From: Cytophagales bacterium
GTDB lineage: Bacteria; Bacteroidota; Bacteroidia; Cytophagales; Cyclobacteriaceae
DNA length: 64,000 nucleotides
Direction of reading: 5' to 3'
Assembly: GCA_022360015.1 (NCBI GenBank)
Contig: JAKSDQ010000153.1
Location: 163,824 to 227,823 of the forward strand
Positions 54,010 to 62,512 of this stretch are shown here, piece after piece. The first letter of the stretch is position 1. Each line of letters opens with the position of its first letter. Position numbers and translations under genes: made by a program. The notes under the pieces are model-generated. The model worked only from the letters and a program-made list of their open reading frames with translations, was not told where the DNA came from and made no database searches.

Positions 54010-54660
54010 TTAAGCGGTTAAAAAAATGATAATCACAACCACCAGAAGCTTGTAACCTGTAAGCTTCTTTTTGACCACCTTTAAGGCTTTTGACATTTGC
54101 TTTTCTACGGTGCCGCTTGATATTTGAAGCGCCTCGGTTATTTGTTGATAAGTATATCCTTCCAGACGATTCATTTCAAAAATCCTTCTTCTTTTGGGAG
54201 GGAGTTCGATCAGGACTTCAGCCAGCAGTTGCTGTAATTCACTGTATAGAATGTGCTGTTCGGTTTGATCAGTAGCAACAGGTTTGTGATGGACGAAATA
54301 TTTTGATAAGTTTTCTTTTTCCAGCTTGTAGCTTTTAATTTTATCCAAAACAGTGTTTTTGGTGATGGTAAAAATGAAGTTGTCAAAATTTTGACAGGGG
54401 TTGATTTTTTCTTTGTTGTTCCAAAGCTTCATAAACACATCCTGCAACACCTCTTCCGCATCGGCTTTCTCCAAGCAATACCGGTAAGCGAGCCGCGTAA
54501 CTTTTAATCTGTATAAATCATAAATTTCCTTAAATGCTTTTAAATCCCCCAAGCATAATTTAGTGATCAAAGAATCAGGTATGTTGCTTTTCTTATTCAA
54601 GGTATATCTTCCGGTGGATAAATACAATCTTAAGAAATTCTTCTTAAAAAGTCCATTCAC
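54010..54660 (-). CDS. ECF RNA polymerase sigma factor of the SusC/FecR locus
   Basis: A 216-residue sigma factor. Region 2 is at about 41-110 (FKEIYDLYRLKVTRLAYRYC..., AEEVLQDVFMKLW, FIFTITKNTVLDKIKSY) and region 4 at about 145-200 (ELPPKRRRIFEMNRLEGYTYQQI, SSGTVEKQMSKAL). It ends in a hydrophobic stretch, LLVVVIIIFLTA (205-216), that could touch the membrane; such tails occur in Bacteroidota ECF factors of this group. It directs transcription of the susC-like operon when released by FecR. The 298 bases upstream hold no supported gene. Confidence 0.91.
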   Translation of the reverse strand: MNGLFKKNFLRLYLSTGRYTLNKKSNIPDSLITKLCLGDLKAFKEIYDLYRLKVTRLAYRYCLEKADAEEVLQDVFMKLWNNKEKINPCQNFDNFIFTITKNTVLDKIKSYKLEKENLSKYFVHHKPVATDQTEQHILYSELQQLLAEVLIELPPKRRRIFEMNRLEGYTYQQITEALQISSGTVEKQMSKALKVVKKKLTGYKLLVVVIIIFLTA

Positions 54661-54958
54661 CTTTTGAAATTACCGATTTTAAAGTTCTACGCTTACCTTT
54701 GGGATTTCGTTTTCCTCAAAATCCGACGTTGAATATACGCTATGTTGAGCGGTTAAAGTTGTCAAGTAATGCTAAGCCCTGTAAAAATCGCCTTTTCTCA
54801 ACCGGATCAAACTTATTTGGACAGTCCCACTTATCGGCAAATAGCGCAGCATTTCATATAATACCTATTAATTTCCAGCAAGCTAAACATATCTTACCGT
54901 TTTTAGGTATTTACAGGAAAAATATCGAAATTTCTTTATCCAAAAAACACATGCCACC

Positions 54959-55576
54959 ATGGTCAAGCAAATAGAAATAATTTTTTTTACCGGCATTTTT
55001 CTATGGGCCACCGCCTGCAGTTATCAGCCTGAGGAACCAAAACCTCAATTTCAAAAACAAGTCATCGACGATAAGGTACAGATTGGATATGGTTTGGGAA
55101 TCGGGGATGTTGACGGTGATGGGAAAAACGATATTTTGCTGGCCGACAAGAAGCAGTTTGTTGGGTACCGCAATCCGGACTGGCAGCGTTTTGTGATGAT
55201 TGAAAATCTCACTGAAAAGGATAATGTGTGCCTTGCTGTCAGGGATATTGATGGTGACGGCAAGGTGGAGGTGGCTGTAGGGGCGCAGTAGAATCCAGGT
55301 GAAACCAGTGATGTGACCCAATCCGGATCGGTTCACTATCTGATTCGCCCTGATGATCCGACCCGGATGTGGGAGGCTATTCCTTTGCACCATGAGCCAA
55401 CCGTGCACAGGATGAGGTGGGTAAAAGTTGGAGAATCACATCACTTGGTGGTGCTGCCTTTACACGGCCGGGGCAATAAAAACGGCGAAGGGGCAGGTGT
55501 GAAAGTATTGGCTTACACAATGCCAGACAACCCCAGGGAAGAATTTCATCAACATCCAGGAGTTAGTACAATATAA
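54959..55576 (+). pseudogene. broken FG-GAP/VCBS-repeat lipoprotein gene
   Basis: A single frame is interrupted by TAG at 55289-55291. Before it lies a lipoprotein start (FLWATAC lipobox) and FG-GAP calcium-binding loops GIGDVDGDGKNDILLADKK and DIDGDGKVEVAVGAQ. After it the same frame continues NPGETSDVTQSGSVHYLIRP and VHRMRWVKVGESHHLVVLPL to a stop at 55576. The likely ancestral reading is GAQWNPGE, so a TGG-to-TAG change truncates it after 110 residues. The end is also damaged: after NPREEF the frame is short for this family, and a different frame continues as coding-like sequence to 55637. Normal members are several hundred residues. Confidence 0.75.
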
Positions 55577-55785
55577 TTCGGATGGACAGCATGTAACGAA
55601 GGTGGTTAATTATACCGCTAACATACAAAAGAAATAATCTATTGTTACCTCACTCCATTTCCCTGTGTAATCCATTTACAAACTTCACAGCTACTTATTT
55701 CGTTCATTACATGGGTACGGATGTTTTGTGATTTAACTTAATTCTATTAAATATTACGATTTAATTTTATTGGAAATATAGAATT

Positions 55786-56364
55786 GTGAAACAAACGATA
55801 ATTAACAATTCAGTAGTAATTTTGGCCAGTTCACATAATCCAACCTTAATATCCGACGTATTCTTAATTGAGTCGGGAATGATTTCAGATATTAAGGAAA
55901 TAGTGCCACAGAACAAGTTTATAACGCCGGGATATACTCAACTTACTTTTACCTCAGGTGTTAATTTTACTCTTGATCCAAACAGGTTGGTAATATTAGG
56001 ACCATCAGGAGATGAGCCGTTTGTAAAAGCGCAAAAGTATACGGAATCATTAGGATTTATTAAGTGTAAAGCAATTGGTATAAATTTTGAATATAAAATA
56101 AGTGATTTCGATTTTAAGAACTGGTTTTCAAAAATACCTTCTAAAAATGGGTATCGAAGCAAAGATGTTAATTTAATAAAGGAAGTAAAAGAAAATCAAA
56201 CCATAGTGGTTACAGTCAGTTATCTAAACGATAATGAAGCAAATATTAAATTTAACCATCATTTTGTTTTGGGTGAGAAAATGTTCCAAGAAGTAAAATT
56301 TAATTTTGTGAGCAAAAAGAATATTGCAATTGAGAATAATACTAATTTTAAGAACCAGAAATGA
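55786..56364 (+). CDS. hypothetical AT-rich gene
   Basis: A 192-residue soluble protein starting at GTG 55786, with no signal peptide or membrane segment. The sequence is rich in Asn, Lys, Ile and Phe (ENNTNFKNQK at the end) and the gene is visibly more AT-rich than its neighbours, as is the upstream flank. I recognise no domain; NRLVILGPSGDEPFVKAQKY is the only compact motif, and it is not a P-loop. The base composition and its place next to a pseudogene suggest a horizontally acquired insertion. It could also be a fast-evolving native gene. Confidence 0.6.
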   Translation: MKQTIINNSVVILASSHNPTLISDVFLIESGMISDIKEIVPQNKFITPGYTQLTFTSGVNFTLDPNRLVILGPSGDEPFVKAQKYTESLGFIKCKAIGINFEYKISDFDFKNWFSKIPSKNGYRSKDVNLIKEVKENQTIVVTVSYLNDNEANIKFNHHFVLGEKMFQEVKFNFVSKKNIAIENNTNFKNQK

Positions 56365-56478
56365 TACGTTCCGGATTTGACTTGTCAAGCATCTTTGCTT
56401 TACTTAACAAAAAAAATTAGTATTCATAACAAAAATCAGTCATTCGTAAATGGTAGTATGATCATATAAGGGATCGCC

Positions 56479-56913
56479 TTAAAGCTCACCTATATCCTCA
56501 TTCCACAACTCCGGCTTGTCGGCAATAAACTCTTCCATCATTTGGATACATTCGGACAGGCTGAGGTCTATCACCTCCACACCATGTGATTCCATGAAGT
56601 GCCGGGCACCGGAAAAGGTGACGGACTCCCCTACTATCACTTTGGGTATTTTAAATTGAACAATAGTTCCTGCACACATATAGCAAGGCATCAGGGTAGA
56701 ATACATGACAGTATCTTTGTAGCTCCCAACCCTTCCGGCGTTATTCAAACAGTCCATCTCGCCATGAAGGATGGGGTTTTGTTCCTGCACCCGTTTGTTA
56801 TGCCCTCTCGATATGATTCGATGGTCCTGAACAAGGACAGCACCGATCGGAATCCCTCCTTCCGATAAGCTTTTTTGCGCCTGTTCAATGGCTGCTTTCA
56901 TGAATTCGTCCAT
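56479..56913 (-). CDS. nucleoside/cytosine deaminase, yeast Fcy1-like
   Basis: A 144-residue zinc deaminase with His50-Ala-like HGE (50-52, proton-shuttling Glu52) and PCYMC (Cys77, Cys80). The C-terminal part, VIVGESVTFSGARHFMESHG... EEFIADKPELWNEDIGEL, resembles fungal cytosine deaminase Fcy1 (whose end is DERPQDWFEDIGE) more than tRNA adenosine deaminase TadA. So a free base (cytosine or a related base such as isocytosine or guanine) is a likely substrate. It stands alone; the transglutaminase gene ends 57 bases upstream. Confidence 0.88.
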   Translation of the reverse strand: MDEFMKAAIEQAQKSLSEGGIPIGAVLVQDHRIISRGHNKRVQEQNPILHGEMDCLNNAGRVGSYKDTVMYSTLMPCYMCAGTIVQFKIPKVIVGESVTFSGARHFMESHGVEVIDLSLSECIQMMEEFIADKPELWNEDIGEL

Positions 56914-56970
56914 TTTATAACAAAATCTAATGATCCTTATTGGTTTTTAACAAAAATTCATCTGTCGAAT

Positions 56971-57837
56971 CTAACAATCACTCAACTTTTCTACTGTAAT
57001 TTTTGTGCTTAACTTTGAGGAGGCACTCCCCCGGAAATTTCCACTAACAGGTAATGTATTTTGGGGAAAAGCACTACAGGCAACAGGTACATAGCGACTG
57101 TCTACCGCCAGGCCCGTACTGGGATCGAAGCCAATCCAGCCTGCTCCGGGTAGAAATACTTCCACCCAGGCATGTAGTTCGAAATCTTTTTCAATGGTCT
57201 CGTCCAGAACATATCCGCTTACAAACCTGCATGCCAACCCACTGTTTCTTCCCAATGCCATTTGCAAATAGGCCAGATCCCTGCAAGATCCTTTCTTGGC
57301 CTTTTCCAGGACTTCAGGCATTAAAGGGGGGCCATCATGCCTGTGAATCTTTTGATATTGCTCATGAATCGTATTGGTCAACAAAATAAGATATTGTATG
57401 GTATCATAGTGGCATTCCTTCAGCAGTGATTTATTAAGTGCTGCCAATGCGTTGGAAACCTGAATCTCTCTTAAAGCAGCATACAACACCGCCTCATGCG
57501 CCTCATCATACTGAAAACCGACCTTCAAATACTGATCCGGGAAAATAATAAAACCAAAAGGATTGAAATCGGCAATTAATAGCTCAGAGGTGCTGATAAT
57601 TTCCATCCGGTTGTATTTATTTTCAAAGCTCACCGATAAAACGTGGTTGTCTTCAGCGTCGATCATTTCCGTACTCACCGCCGGGTTGGGTTGGATCTTT
57701 ATAGCATGTGCTTTTGATCGAATATGTGGATTCTTTCTGACCGCAAACCTGAGCAGATGCGGCTCAAAAAAAATAGGTGCGTCATATTCATAAAACGTAT
57801 GGTGTGTAATAATAAACCCTTTGTCAAAATGCTTCAT
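56971..57837 (-). CDS. transglutaminase-like cysteine protease-fold protein
   Basis: A 288-residue protein with the bacterial transglutaminase N-terminal beta domain (about 5-95, THHTFYEYDAPIFFEPHLLRF) and a complete catalytic triad: Cys185 in KKGSCRDLAYLQ, His222 in LHAWVEVF and Asp238 in WIGFDPSTG. Such proteins accompany circularly permuted ATP-grasp, alpha-E and Anbu protease genes in many bacteria, and this gene overlaps the Anbu fragment by 14 bases. It looks intact, unlike its two upstream partners. Confidence 0.9.
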   Translation of the reverse strand: MKHFDKGFIITHHTFYEYDAPIFFEPHLLRFAVRKNPHIRSKAHAIKIQPNPAVSTEMIDAEDNHVLSVSFENKYNRMEIISTSELLIADFNPFGFIIFPDQYLKVGFQYDEAHEAVLYAALREIQVSNALAALNKSLLKECHYDTIQYLILLTNTIHEQYQKIHRHDGPPLMPEVLEKAKKGSCRDLAYLQMALGRNSGLACRFVSGYVLDETIEKDFELHAWVEVFLPGAGWIGFDPSTGLAVDSRYVPVACSAFPQNTLPVSGNFRGSASSKLSTKITVEKLSDC

Positions 57838-58246
57838 TTATTTCAGGGTGGTTACTGTTGCCAAAAACCGTATCAAGGGACTCCGAAGGTAAGGTATTGA
57901 TGGCCTCTGCCAACCTGCCACTCCAAAACTCTGAAATATAGTTGAGCTCGTTTTGGGTGAACCTTTTTTCCGTAAAACAATAGCTGTCCTTTTTGTATAA
58001 AGCAATATCCACCGGGTAGCCGACATCATTCGCACTAATCCTGGTAGCATCAAAAGAAAGGAAGGCACACTTAAGGGCAAACTCTAACGAGGAGCTGTAT
58101 TTCAGTGCCCGGTTTAATATGGGCTTGCCATAACCTGAATTACCGATAATCACAAAAGGGGTACAGACACCCACTTCGATCCAGTTGCCCTGTGGGTACA
58201 GCAGATACAATTTGTGTGTGTCATCATGTTCCATAGGTTTTAACAT
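57824..58246 (-). pseudogene. Anbu-type proteasome-like protease, C-terminal half only
   Basis: The 140-residue frame matches only the second half of Anbu (about 245 residues): HKLYLLYPQGNWIEV, IIGNSGYGKPILNRALKY, FALKCAFLSFDATRISANDVGYPVD and the FWSGRLAEAI end. The N-terminal 110 or so residues, with the nucleophile, are absent. The first residues (MLKPMEHDD) are translated from the end of the truncated ATP-grasp gene, with which it overlaps by 23 bases in another frame. Loss of the front half in a conserved cluster is best explained by a deletion. Confidence 0.72.
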
Positions 58247-59276
58247 TGGGTATGATCACTTCCTGGTCCAGGTAGTATTTGATTATCTTCGGAATGTAAG
58301 CATATACGGCTTTGTCATCGGCCACTCCGGTACCGGGCGCGTTGGCCAGTGCGATATTTCCTTTTTTATATACATCGAATAATCCCGGTACCCCCAGCAC
58401 CGAATCAGGGTTAAAATGCAATGGATCGATAAACGTATCGTCTATCCGCCGGTACAACACATCTATCCTTTGTAATCCGTTTGTGGTGTACATGTAAAGG
58501 TAATCGTCCTTTACAACGAGGTCATTGCCCTCAACCAACTCAATGCCCATCTGCTGGGCCAGATAGGAATGTTCAAAATAGGCAGAATTAAATATCCCCG
58601 GGGTCAACAATGCTACCGTCGCGGGCTGGTGGTTGCTAATGAACTGCAACATCTCCAACAGCTTAATGGGGTAATCATAAACCGGCCTGACATTCAGCTT
58701 TTCAAACACCTCCGGGAAAGTACCTTTAAGGATCTCCCTATTTTCCAACAGGTAAGAGACGCCCGAAGGACAACGCAGGTTATCTTCCAGCACATAAAAG
58801 CTTCCATCCTCGCCGCGGATCAAATCGGTTCCGATGATATGGCACCACCTGTCTTTGGGCGGATTAAGTCCCTGGCATTGCTTCAGGTAACAGGTCGACG
58901 AGGCAATCACCTCCTGAGGAACAACGCCATCTTTACAGATTTTTTGATCATGATAGATATCGTCGATAAACAAGTTAAGTGCTTCAATCCTCTGTTGCAG
59001 CCCCCGCTCGATCTGATCCCACTCCTTGCCACTGATAATTCTTGGTATTATATCCAGTTGAAGGATTCTCTCGATGCCCTGATCATCACCGTAAACGTTA
59101 AATGTCATTCCCATCAGCAGTTGTGCCTTGTCGGTGGCCATCTGTAGTTGTTTAAGTCTTTTGGGGCTGATTCTATCCAATTTTTCCTTAAAAGTCCGGT
59201 AGTACGGCCTGATTTTCTCAGCATCCATAAACATTTCATCAAAAAAACCACCGGTTTCGTAATTCTTAATAATCAT
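58224..59276 (-). pseudogene. circularly permuted ATP-grasp protein, C-terminally truncated
   Basis: A 350-residue frame matching the first three quarters of circularly permuted type 2 ATP-grasp proteins (normally about 470-490): MTFNVYGDDQGIERILQLDI, GNDLVVKDDYLYMYTTNGLQR-like core, VLYRRIDDTFIDPLHFN and IPKIIKYYLDQEVIIPNVKTYGT. It stops right after the conserved IPNVxTY, where full proteins go on with the ATP-binding VKPANxSGGYG region and about 120 more residues. These proteins are amidoligase-like enzymes in a cluster with alpha-E, transglutaminase and Anbu genes. A short active form is possible but unlikely. Confidence 0.75.
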
Positions 59277-59408
59277 AAATTTTTATTAGAAGAAATGCAA
59301 TGATTCTTTTTTAGCTTTAAAAATTTAGTAAATATTATCCTAATTTACTAGTAAATGTGTTTTTATCTGTGAAGAAAATTTTCTTTACAGACAATTTAAA
59401 CGCTGTGC

Positions 59409-59474
59409 CTCTTCGTGTCTTGGTGCCTCTGTGGTGAAAAATGGTGAACCACAGAGGCACCAAGACACAAAGAG
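59409..59474. repeat. 27-bp inverted repeat (dispersed CACAGAGGCACCAAGACAC-type palindrome)
   Basis: Arms 59409-59435 and 59448-59474 are complementary with one mismatch around a 12-base loop (GAAAAATGGTGA). The core CCACAGAGGCACCAAGACAC is a word I know as a widespread intergenic palindrome in many bacterial genomes. The rest of the 370-base gap (59277-59646) is AT-rich and holds only the operator at 59618-59640. Confidence 0.75.
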
Positions 59475-59617
59475 TTGTGAAGACGATCAAAGTTGTATTG
59501 ATGTTCCGGGGTATACTATGGCTTGAACAGGACTATGGGTTTATGGAGCCGGAATGTTAATTATGGTTAAAAATTTGCAAAAATAAGTGATGTATGCGTA
59601 AAAATTATTCTAATCGA

Positions 59618-59640
59618 TTAACTTTGCATCACAAAGTACT
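59618..59640 (+). promoter_or_regulatory. operator-like palindrome 1 over a -7 element
   Basis: TTAACTTTGCATCACAAAGTACT holds the dyad ACTTTG-CATC-ACAAAGT. TAACTTTG (59619-59626) fits the Bacteroidota -7 motif TAnnTTTG, so a bound protein would block the promoter of the gene at 59647. No -33 element is visible. The same half-sites recur at 60582-60602. Confidence 0.55.
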
Positions 59641-59646
59641 TTTAAA

Positions 59647-60270
59647 ATGGAAAACAAAACGCAGTATCTCGAAGACATTTCGCAAATCAGATCGATGATG
59701 GAGCGGTCTTCCAGGTTTATTTCCCTCAGTGGTTTGTCCGGTGTATTCGCAGGGATTTACGCGCTGGGTGGGGCCTTTGTGGCCCATCAAATCATTAACA
59801 ATGAAATGGGCACCAGCTATCAGATCAAATTTTTAAACCTGTCTTCCGGCCGCCTTGAACAGTTGGTGATCATCGCACTGGCTGTGCTGACAATGGCTTT
59901 GGGAACAGGCATTATTTTTACCACCAGAAAAGCCAGGAAAGACGGCCTGAAAATCTGGGATAAAACAGCCAAACTGCTCATTATCAACTTGCTGATCCCA
60001 TTGATAACCGGAGGCCTGCTCTGCCTGATATTTTTACATCACGGGCTGTTGGGCATTGTGGCCCCTTCTACTTTAATATTTTATGGTCTGGCCTTGATTA
60101 ACGCCAGCAAATACACTTTTACCGATATCAGGTACCTGGGTTTTGCAGAAATCATTCTGGGGTTAATATCAGCCTATTATGCAGGCTTCGGGCTGTATTT
60201 CTGGGCAGTAGGGTTCGGCATTTTACATATTTTATATGGTACACTTATGTACTTTAAGTATGAAAGGTGA
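59647..60270 (+). CDS. six-helix membrane protein of a winged-helix-controlled operon
   Basis: A 207-residue membrane protein. A polar N-terminus (YLEDISQIRSMMERSSRFI) leads into about six helices (near 25-47, 74-94, 108-131, 134-150, 162-182, 184-204). I recognise no named family, but the size and start match membrane proteins that sit before PF13601-type regulators in Bacteroidota. Its stop overlaps the regulator's GTG start (GTGA), so the two are translationally coupled. The palindrome at 59618-59640 covers its probable promoter. A sensory partner role for the regulator is a guess. Confidence 0.78.
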   Translation: MENKTQYLEDISQIRSMMERSSRFISLSGLSGVFAGIYALGGAFVAHQIINNEMGTSYQIKFLNLSSGRLEQLVIIALAVLTMALGTGIIFTTRKARKDGLKIWDKTAKLLIINLLIPLITGGLLCLIFLHHGLLGIVAPSTLIFYGLALINASKYTFTDIRYLGFAEIILGLISAYYAGFGLYFWAVGFGILHILYGTLMYFKYER

Positions 60271-60566
60271 AAGATTTGTTAAACAATTTCAATAAGGCTT
60301 TTGAAAACCGGGTCAGGTTAGGAATAATGTCCGTCCTGGTGGTGAATGACCAGGTAGACTTCAACCGGTTAAAGGCACTGCTCAACGTCACCGATGGCAA
60401 TCTGGCCAGTCACTTAAAGGCACTCGAAAAAGAAAAATATATTCTCATGAGCAAAGAATTTATTGGCAGAAAACCCAATACAAAATACAGGGTTTCCGGC
60501 AGCGGTAAAAAAGCATTTGAAGCACATATCAATGCGCTTGAAAATCTGATTAAAGGGACACAATAG
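60267..60566 (+). CDS. winged-helix transcriptional regulator (PF13601 type)
   Basis: A 99-residue one-domain DNA-binding protein starting at GTG 60267. FENRVRLGIMSVLVVNDQVDFNRLKALLNVTDGNLASHLKALEKEKYI (12-59) is a MarR/ArsR-like winged helix and FIGRKPNTKYRVSGSGKKAF the wing. No sensor domain is seen, so its signal may come through a partner such as the coupled membrane protein. Near-identical palindromes before its operon (59618-59640) and just after its own gene (60582-60602) are its likely binding sites. Confidence 0.88.
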   Translation: MKDLLNNFNKAFENRVRLGIMSVLVVNDQVDFNRLKALLNVTDGNLASHLKALEKEKYILMSKEFIGRKPNTKYRVSGSGKKAFEAHINALENLIKGTQ

Positions 60567-60581
60567 TTTTTTTTTGCTTAT

Positions 60582-60602
60582 GTACTTTGTAACACAAAGT
60601 AC
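60582..60602 (+). promoter_or_regulatory. operator-like palindrome 2 before the DUF4173 gene
   Basis: GTACTTTGTAACACAAAGTAC is a perfect 9-3-9 inverted repeat, 25 bases before the DUF4173 ATG and 16 bases after the regulator's stop. It shares the ACTTTG...ACAAAGTACTTT core, and the following AAAAT, with the site at 59618-59640. This implies a second regulated promoter inside the operon. Confidence 0.62.
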
Positions 60603-60627
60603 TTTCAAAATTTAAAAGTTAATTACT

Positions 60628-62052
60628 ATGAAAAAAGCCGATGTTATTCTTATCATTTCCACGCTGATATTCAGCCTCCTGTTTTATCAGCAAACCCCAG
60701 GTATCAACTACCTGATTTTCAACATGGCCTTAATGCTTTTATTATGGATACGCCTTCCTTCCATGAGCATGCCCCGAAATATTGTTCCGGTGATGCTGGG
60801 CGCCATTATTTCGGCTGGCAACATTCTTTGGAATAACACAACAATGGCAATTATTATGAATTGTTTATCGCTGGTAGTCCTTGCAGGGCTCTCTTTGAAT
60901 CCGCAAAGCTCATTTCTGGTTGCGGCTATCAATTCATTGTTTTCCTTTTTATCTGCTGTTTTGATCAGGGCGGCCGAAAAAATTGATCGCAGTATAAACG
61001 GTGATTCACCCAAACCCCATAAAGGAAGACTATCATGGCTTAAATTCGCCTCATTTTTTGTTCCGGCTGCCATTGCTACCGTGTTTTTCATGCTTTATGC
61101 TTCCGCTAACCCTGCCATCACCGAAATGCTGGCCAATATCAAAATCGACTTTATTTCCTGGGATTGGATAAAATTCACTTTTCTCGGTTTTTTAATCTCT
61201 TTCGGTTTTTTTCACCAGTCACAAATCGACTCCTTAACCCTCGCTGACAACCGGGCGACTAATATTCTGATACGAAAAAAGTCCCTTAGAAAATCTCTGA
61301 ATACCCTGGCCCTGAAATATGAACTTAAATCAGGGTGGTTGCTTTTACTGCTGCTTAACCTGCTGCTGTTCGGATTTCACATGGTCGACGGTTATTTCAT
61401 ACTGATGAAAAAGTTCGAAGGAACCCTCCGGTATGCCACCTATCTTCACCAGGGTGTCAATACCCTGATCGCTTCGATCGTACTGGCCATTCTGGTGATT
61501 CTTTACTATTTCAGGGCTAACATCAATTTTTACAAACATAATGGAAGAATAAAAAACCTGGCTTACCTGTGGGTGATTCAAAATACACTGCTGGTGGGTA
61601 CCACCGTTTTCAAAAACTTTCAATATATCGAGCAATATGGCCTCACCTACAAAAGAATAGGGGTATACATCTATTTGCTTTTAACACTGATCGGGTTGGT
61701 TACCACCCTGGTCAAAATCAATAAACTTAAAAGCAACTGGTATCTGGTCAGGATCAATAGCTGGATATTTTATGGGGTATTTATTGTGGCATCATTTATT
61801 AACTGGGATAAGTTGATCACCCATTACAACCTGAGCAAAACCACTAACATCGACACCGCCTATCTCATTGGCCTGACCAGTAAAAACCTGCCCGAACTGA
61901 TGGCTTTGAAAAACGAAGGCAGGGTTTTCCTGCCCCAACATGAAAAAAACCTGATTGAAAATAAAAAACGCAGGTTTCTGGAAAAAATGAAAAGCAGGCA
62001 ATGGCCTTCCTGGAATTACCAGGACCAAATTACTTATGAGCAAATCAAATAA
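60628..62052 (+). CDS. DUF4173 (DUF4153-like) polytopic membrane protein
   Basis: A 474-residue protein with about eleven to twelve membrane helices and a basic C-terminal tail (KNLIENKKRRFLEKMKSRQWPSW). The first helices (ILIISTLIFSLLFYQQTPGINYLIFN), the VDGYFILMKKFEGTLRYATYLHQGVNTLIASIVLAILVILY block and the VTTLVKINKLKSNWYLVRINSWIFY region match DUF4173. Function is unknown in the family. It begins the second half of the operon, directly after operator 2. Confidence 0.85.
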   Translation: MKKADVILIISTLIFSLLFYQQTPGINYLIFNMALMLLLWIRLPSMSMPRNIVPVMLGAIISAGNILWNNTTMAIIMNCLSLVVLAGLSLNPQSSFLVAAINSLFSFLSAVLIRAAEKIDRSINGDSPKPHKGRLSWLKFASFFVPAAIATVFFMLYASANPAITEMLANIKIDFISWDWIKFTFLGFLISFGFFHQSQIDSLTLADNRATNILIRKKSLRKSLNTLALKYELKSGWLLLLLLNLLLFGFHMVDGYFILMKKFEGTLRYATYLHQGVNTLIASIVLAILVILYYFRANINFYKHNGRIKNLAYLWVIQNTLLVGTTVFKNFQYIEQYGLTYKRIGVYIYLLLTLIGLVTTLVKINKLKSNWYLVRINSWIFYGVFIVASFINWDKLITHYNLSKTTNIDTAYLIGLTSKNLPELMALKNEGRVFLPQHEKNLIENKKRRFLEKMKSRQWPSWNYQDQITYEQIK

Positions 62053-62055
62053 ACC

Positions 62056-62502
62056 ATGAATAATCATTTAAAGTTACACGACTTCACCGGTAGAATATTG
62101 ACCAACGCAGTGCTCTTGGGCCCCATAGCTATGCTTTTCTTTTTTATTTTTTGGTTAGTACTTGAGAAATGGCATTCGCTTTCCTTTTCTGATGTGTTAG
62201 GGATATTCCTGTTCGGATGTATCATTTGCATTGTAATAAGCATTTTCGCTTCCATTGTCGTTTATGGGTTCCTCATTCCATTGGCCCTGAAAAAACAAGG
62301 TTCTGCCATTGATCATTTTAAACGCTTTTTACCAGTATTGGTAGCCCTGTTTCCTGTTGGTGGCTCACTGCTCTTGCTATTAACGGGCACCTTTGAGATT
62401 ATTCTTTACAACGTATTGATCAGTGCTTATTTAACATCAGCATTGGGGTGGTACTGGCTTTCAAGAACCCTGGCAAAAAAACAACAACATTCAAATACAT
62501 AA
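62056..62502 (+). CDS. four-helix membrane protein of unknown function
   Basis: A 148-residue protein with four hydrophobic helices (about 19-37, 44-72, 88-108, 112-135) and short polar ends. I do not recognise a family. It begins three bases after the DUF4173 stop and is followed 10 bases later by the DUF1361 gene, so it belongs to the same transcript. Confidence 0.72.
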   Translation: MNNHLKLHDFTGRILTNAVLLGPIAMLFFFIFWLVLEKWHSLSFSDVLGIFLFGCIICIVISIFASIVVYGFLIPLALKKQGSAIDHFKRFLPVLVALFPVGGSLLLLLTGTFEIILYNVLISAYLTSALGWYWLSRTLAKKQQHSNT

Positions 62503-62512
62503 TATAACAATC

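Noticed and set aside
54699..54974. 91-codon plus-strand frame upstream of the FG-GAP pseudogene
   Set aside because: Low-complexity, no recognisable motif and it overlaps the lipoprotein start.
56479..56913. TadA-type tRNA adenosine deaminase
   Set aside because: The C-terminal half matches fungal cytosine deaminase better than TadA, so tRNA editing is unlikely.
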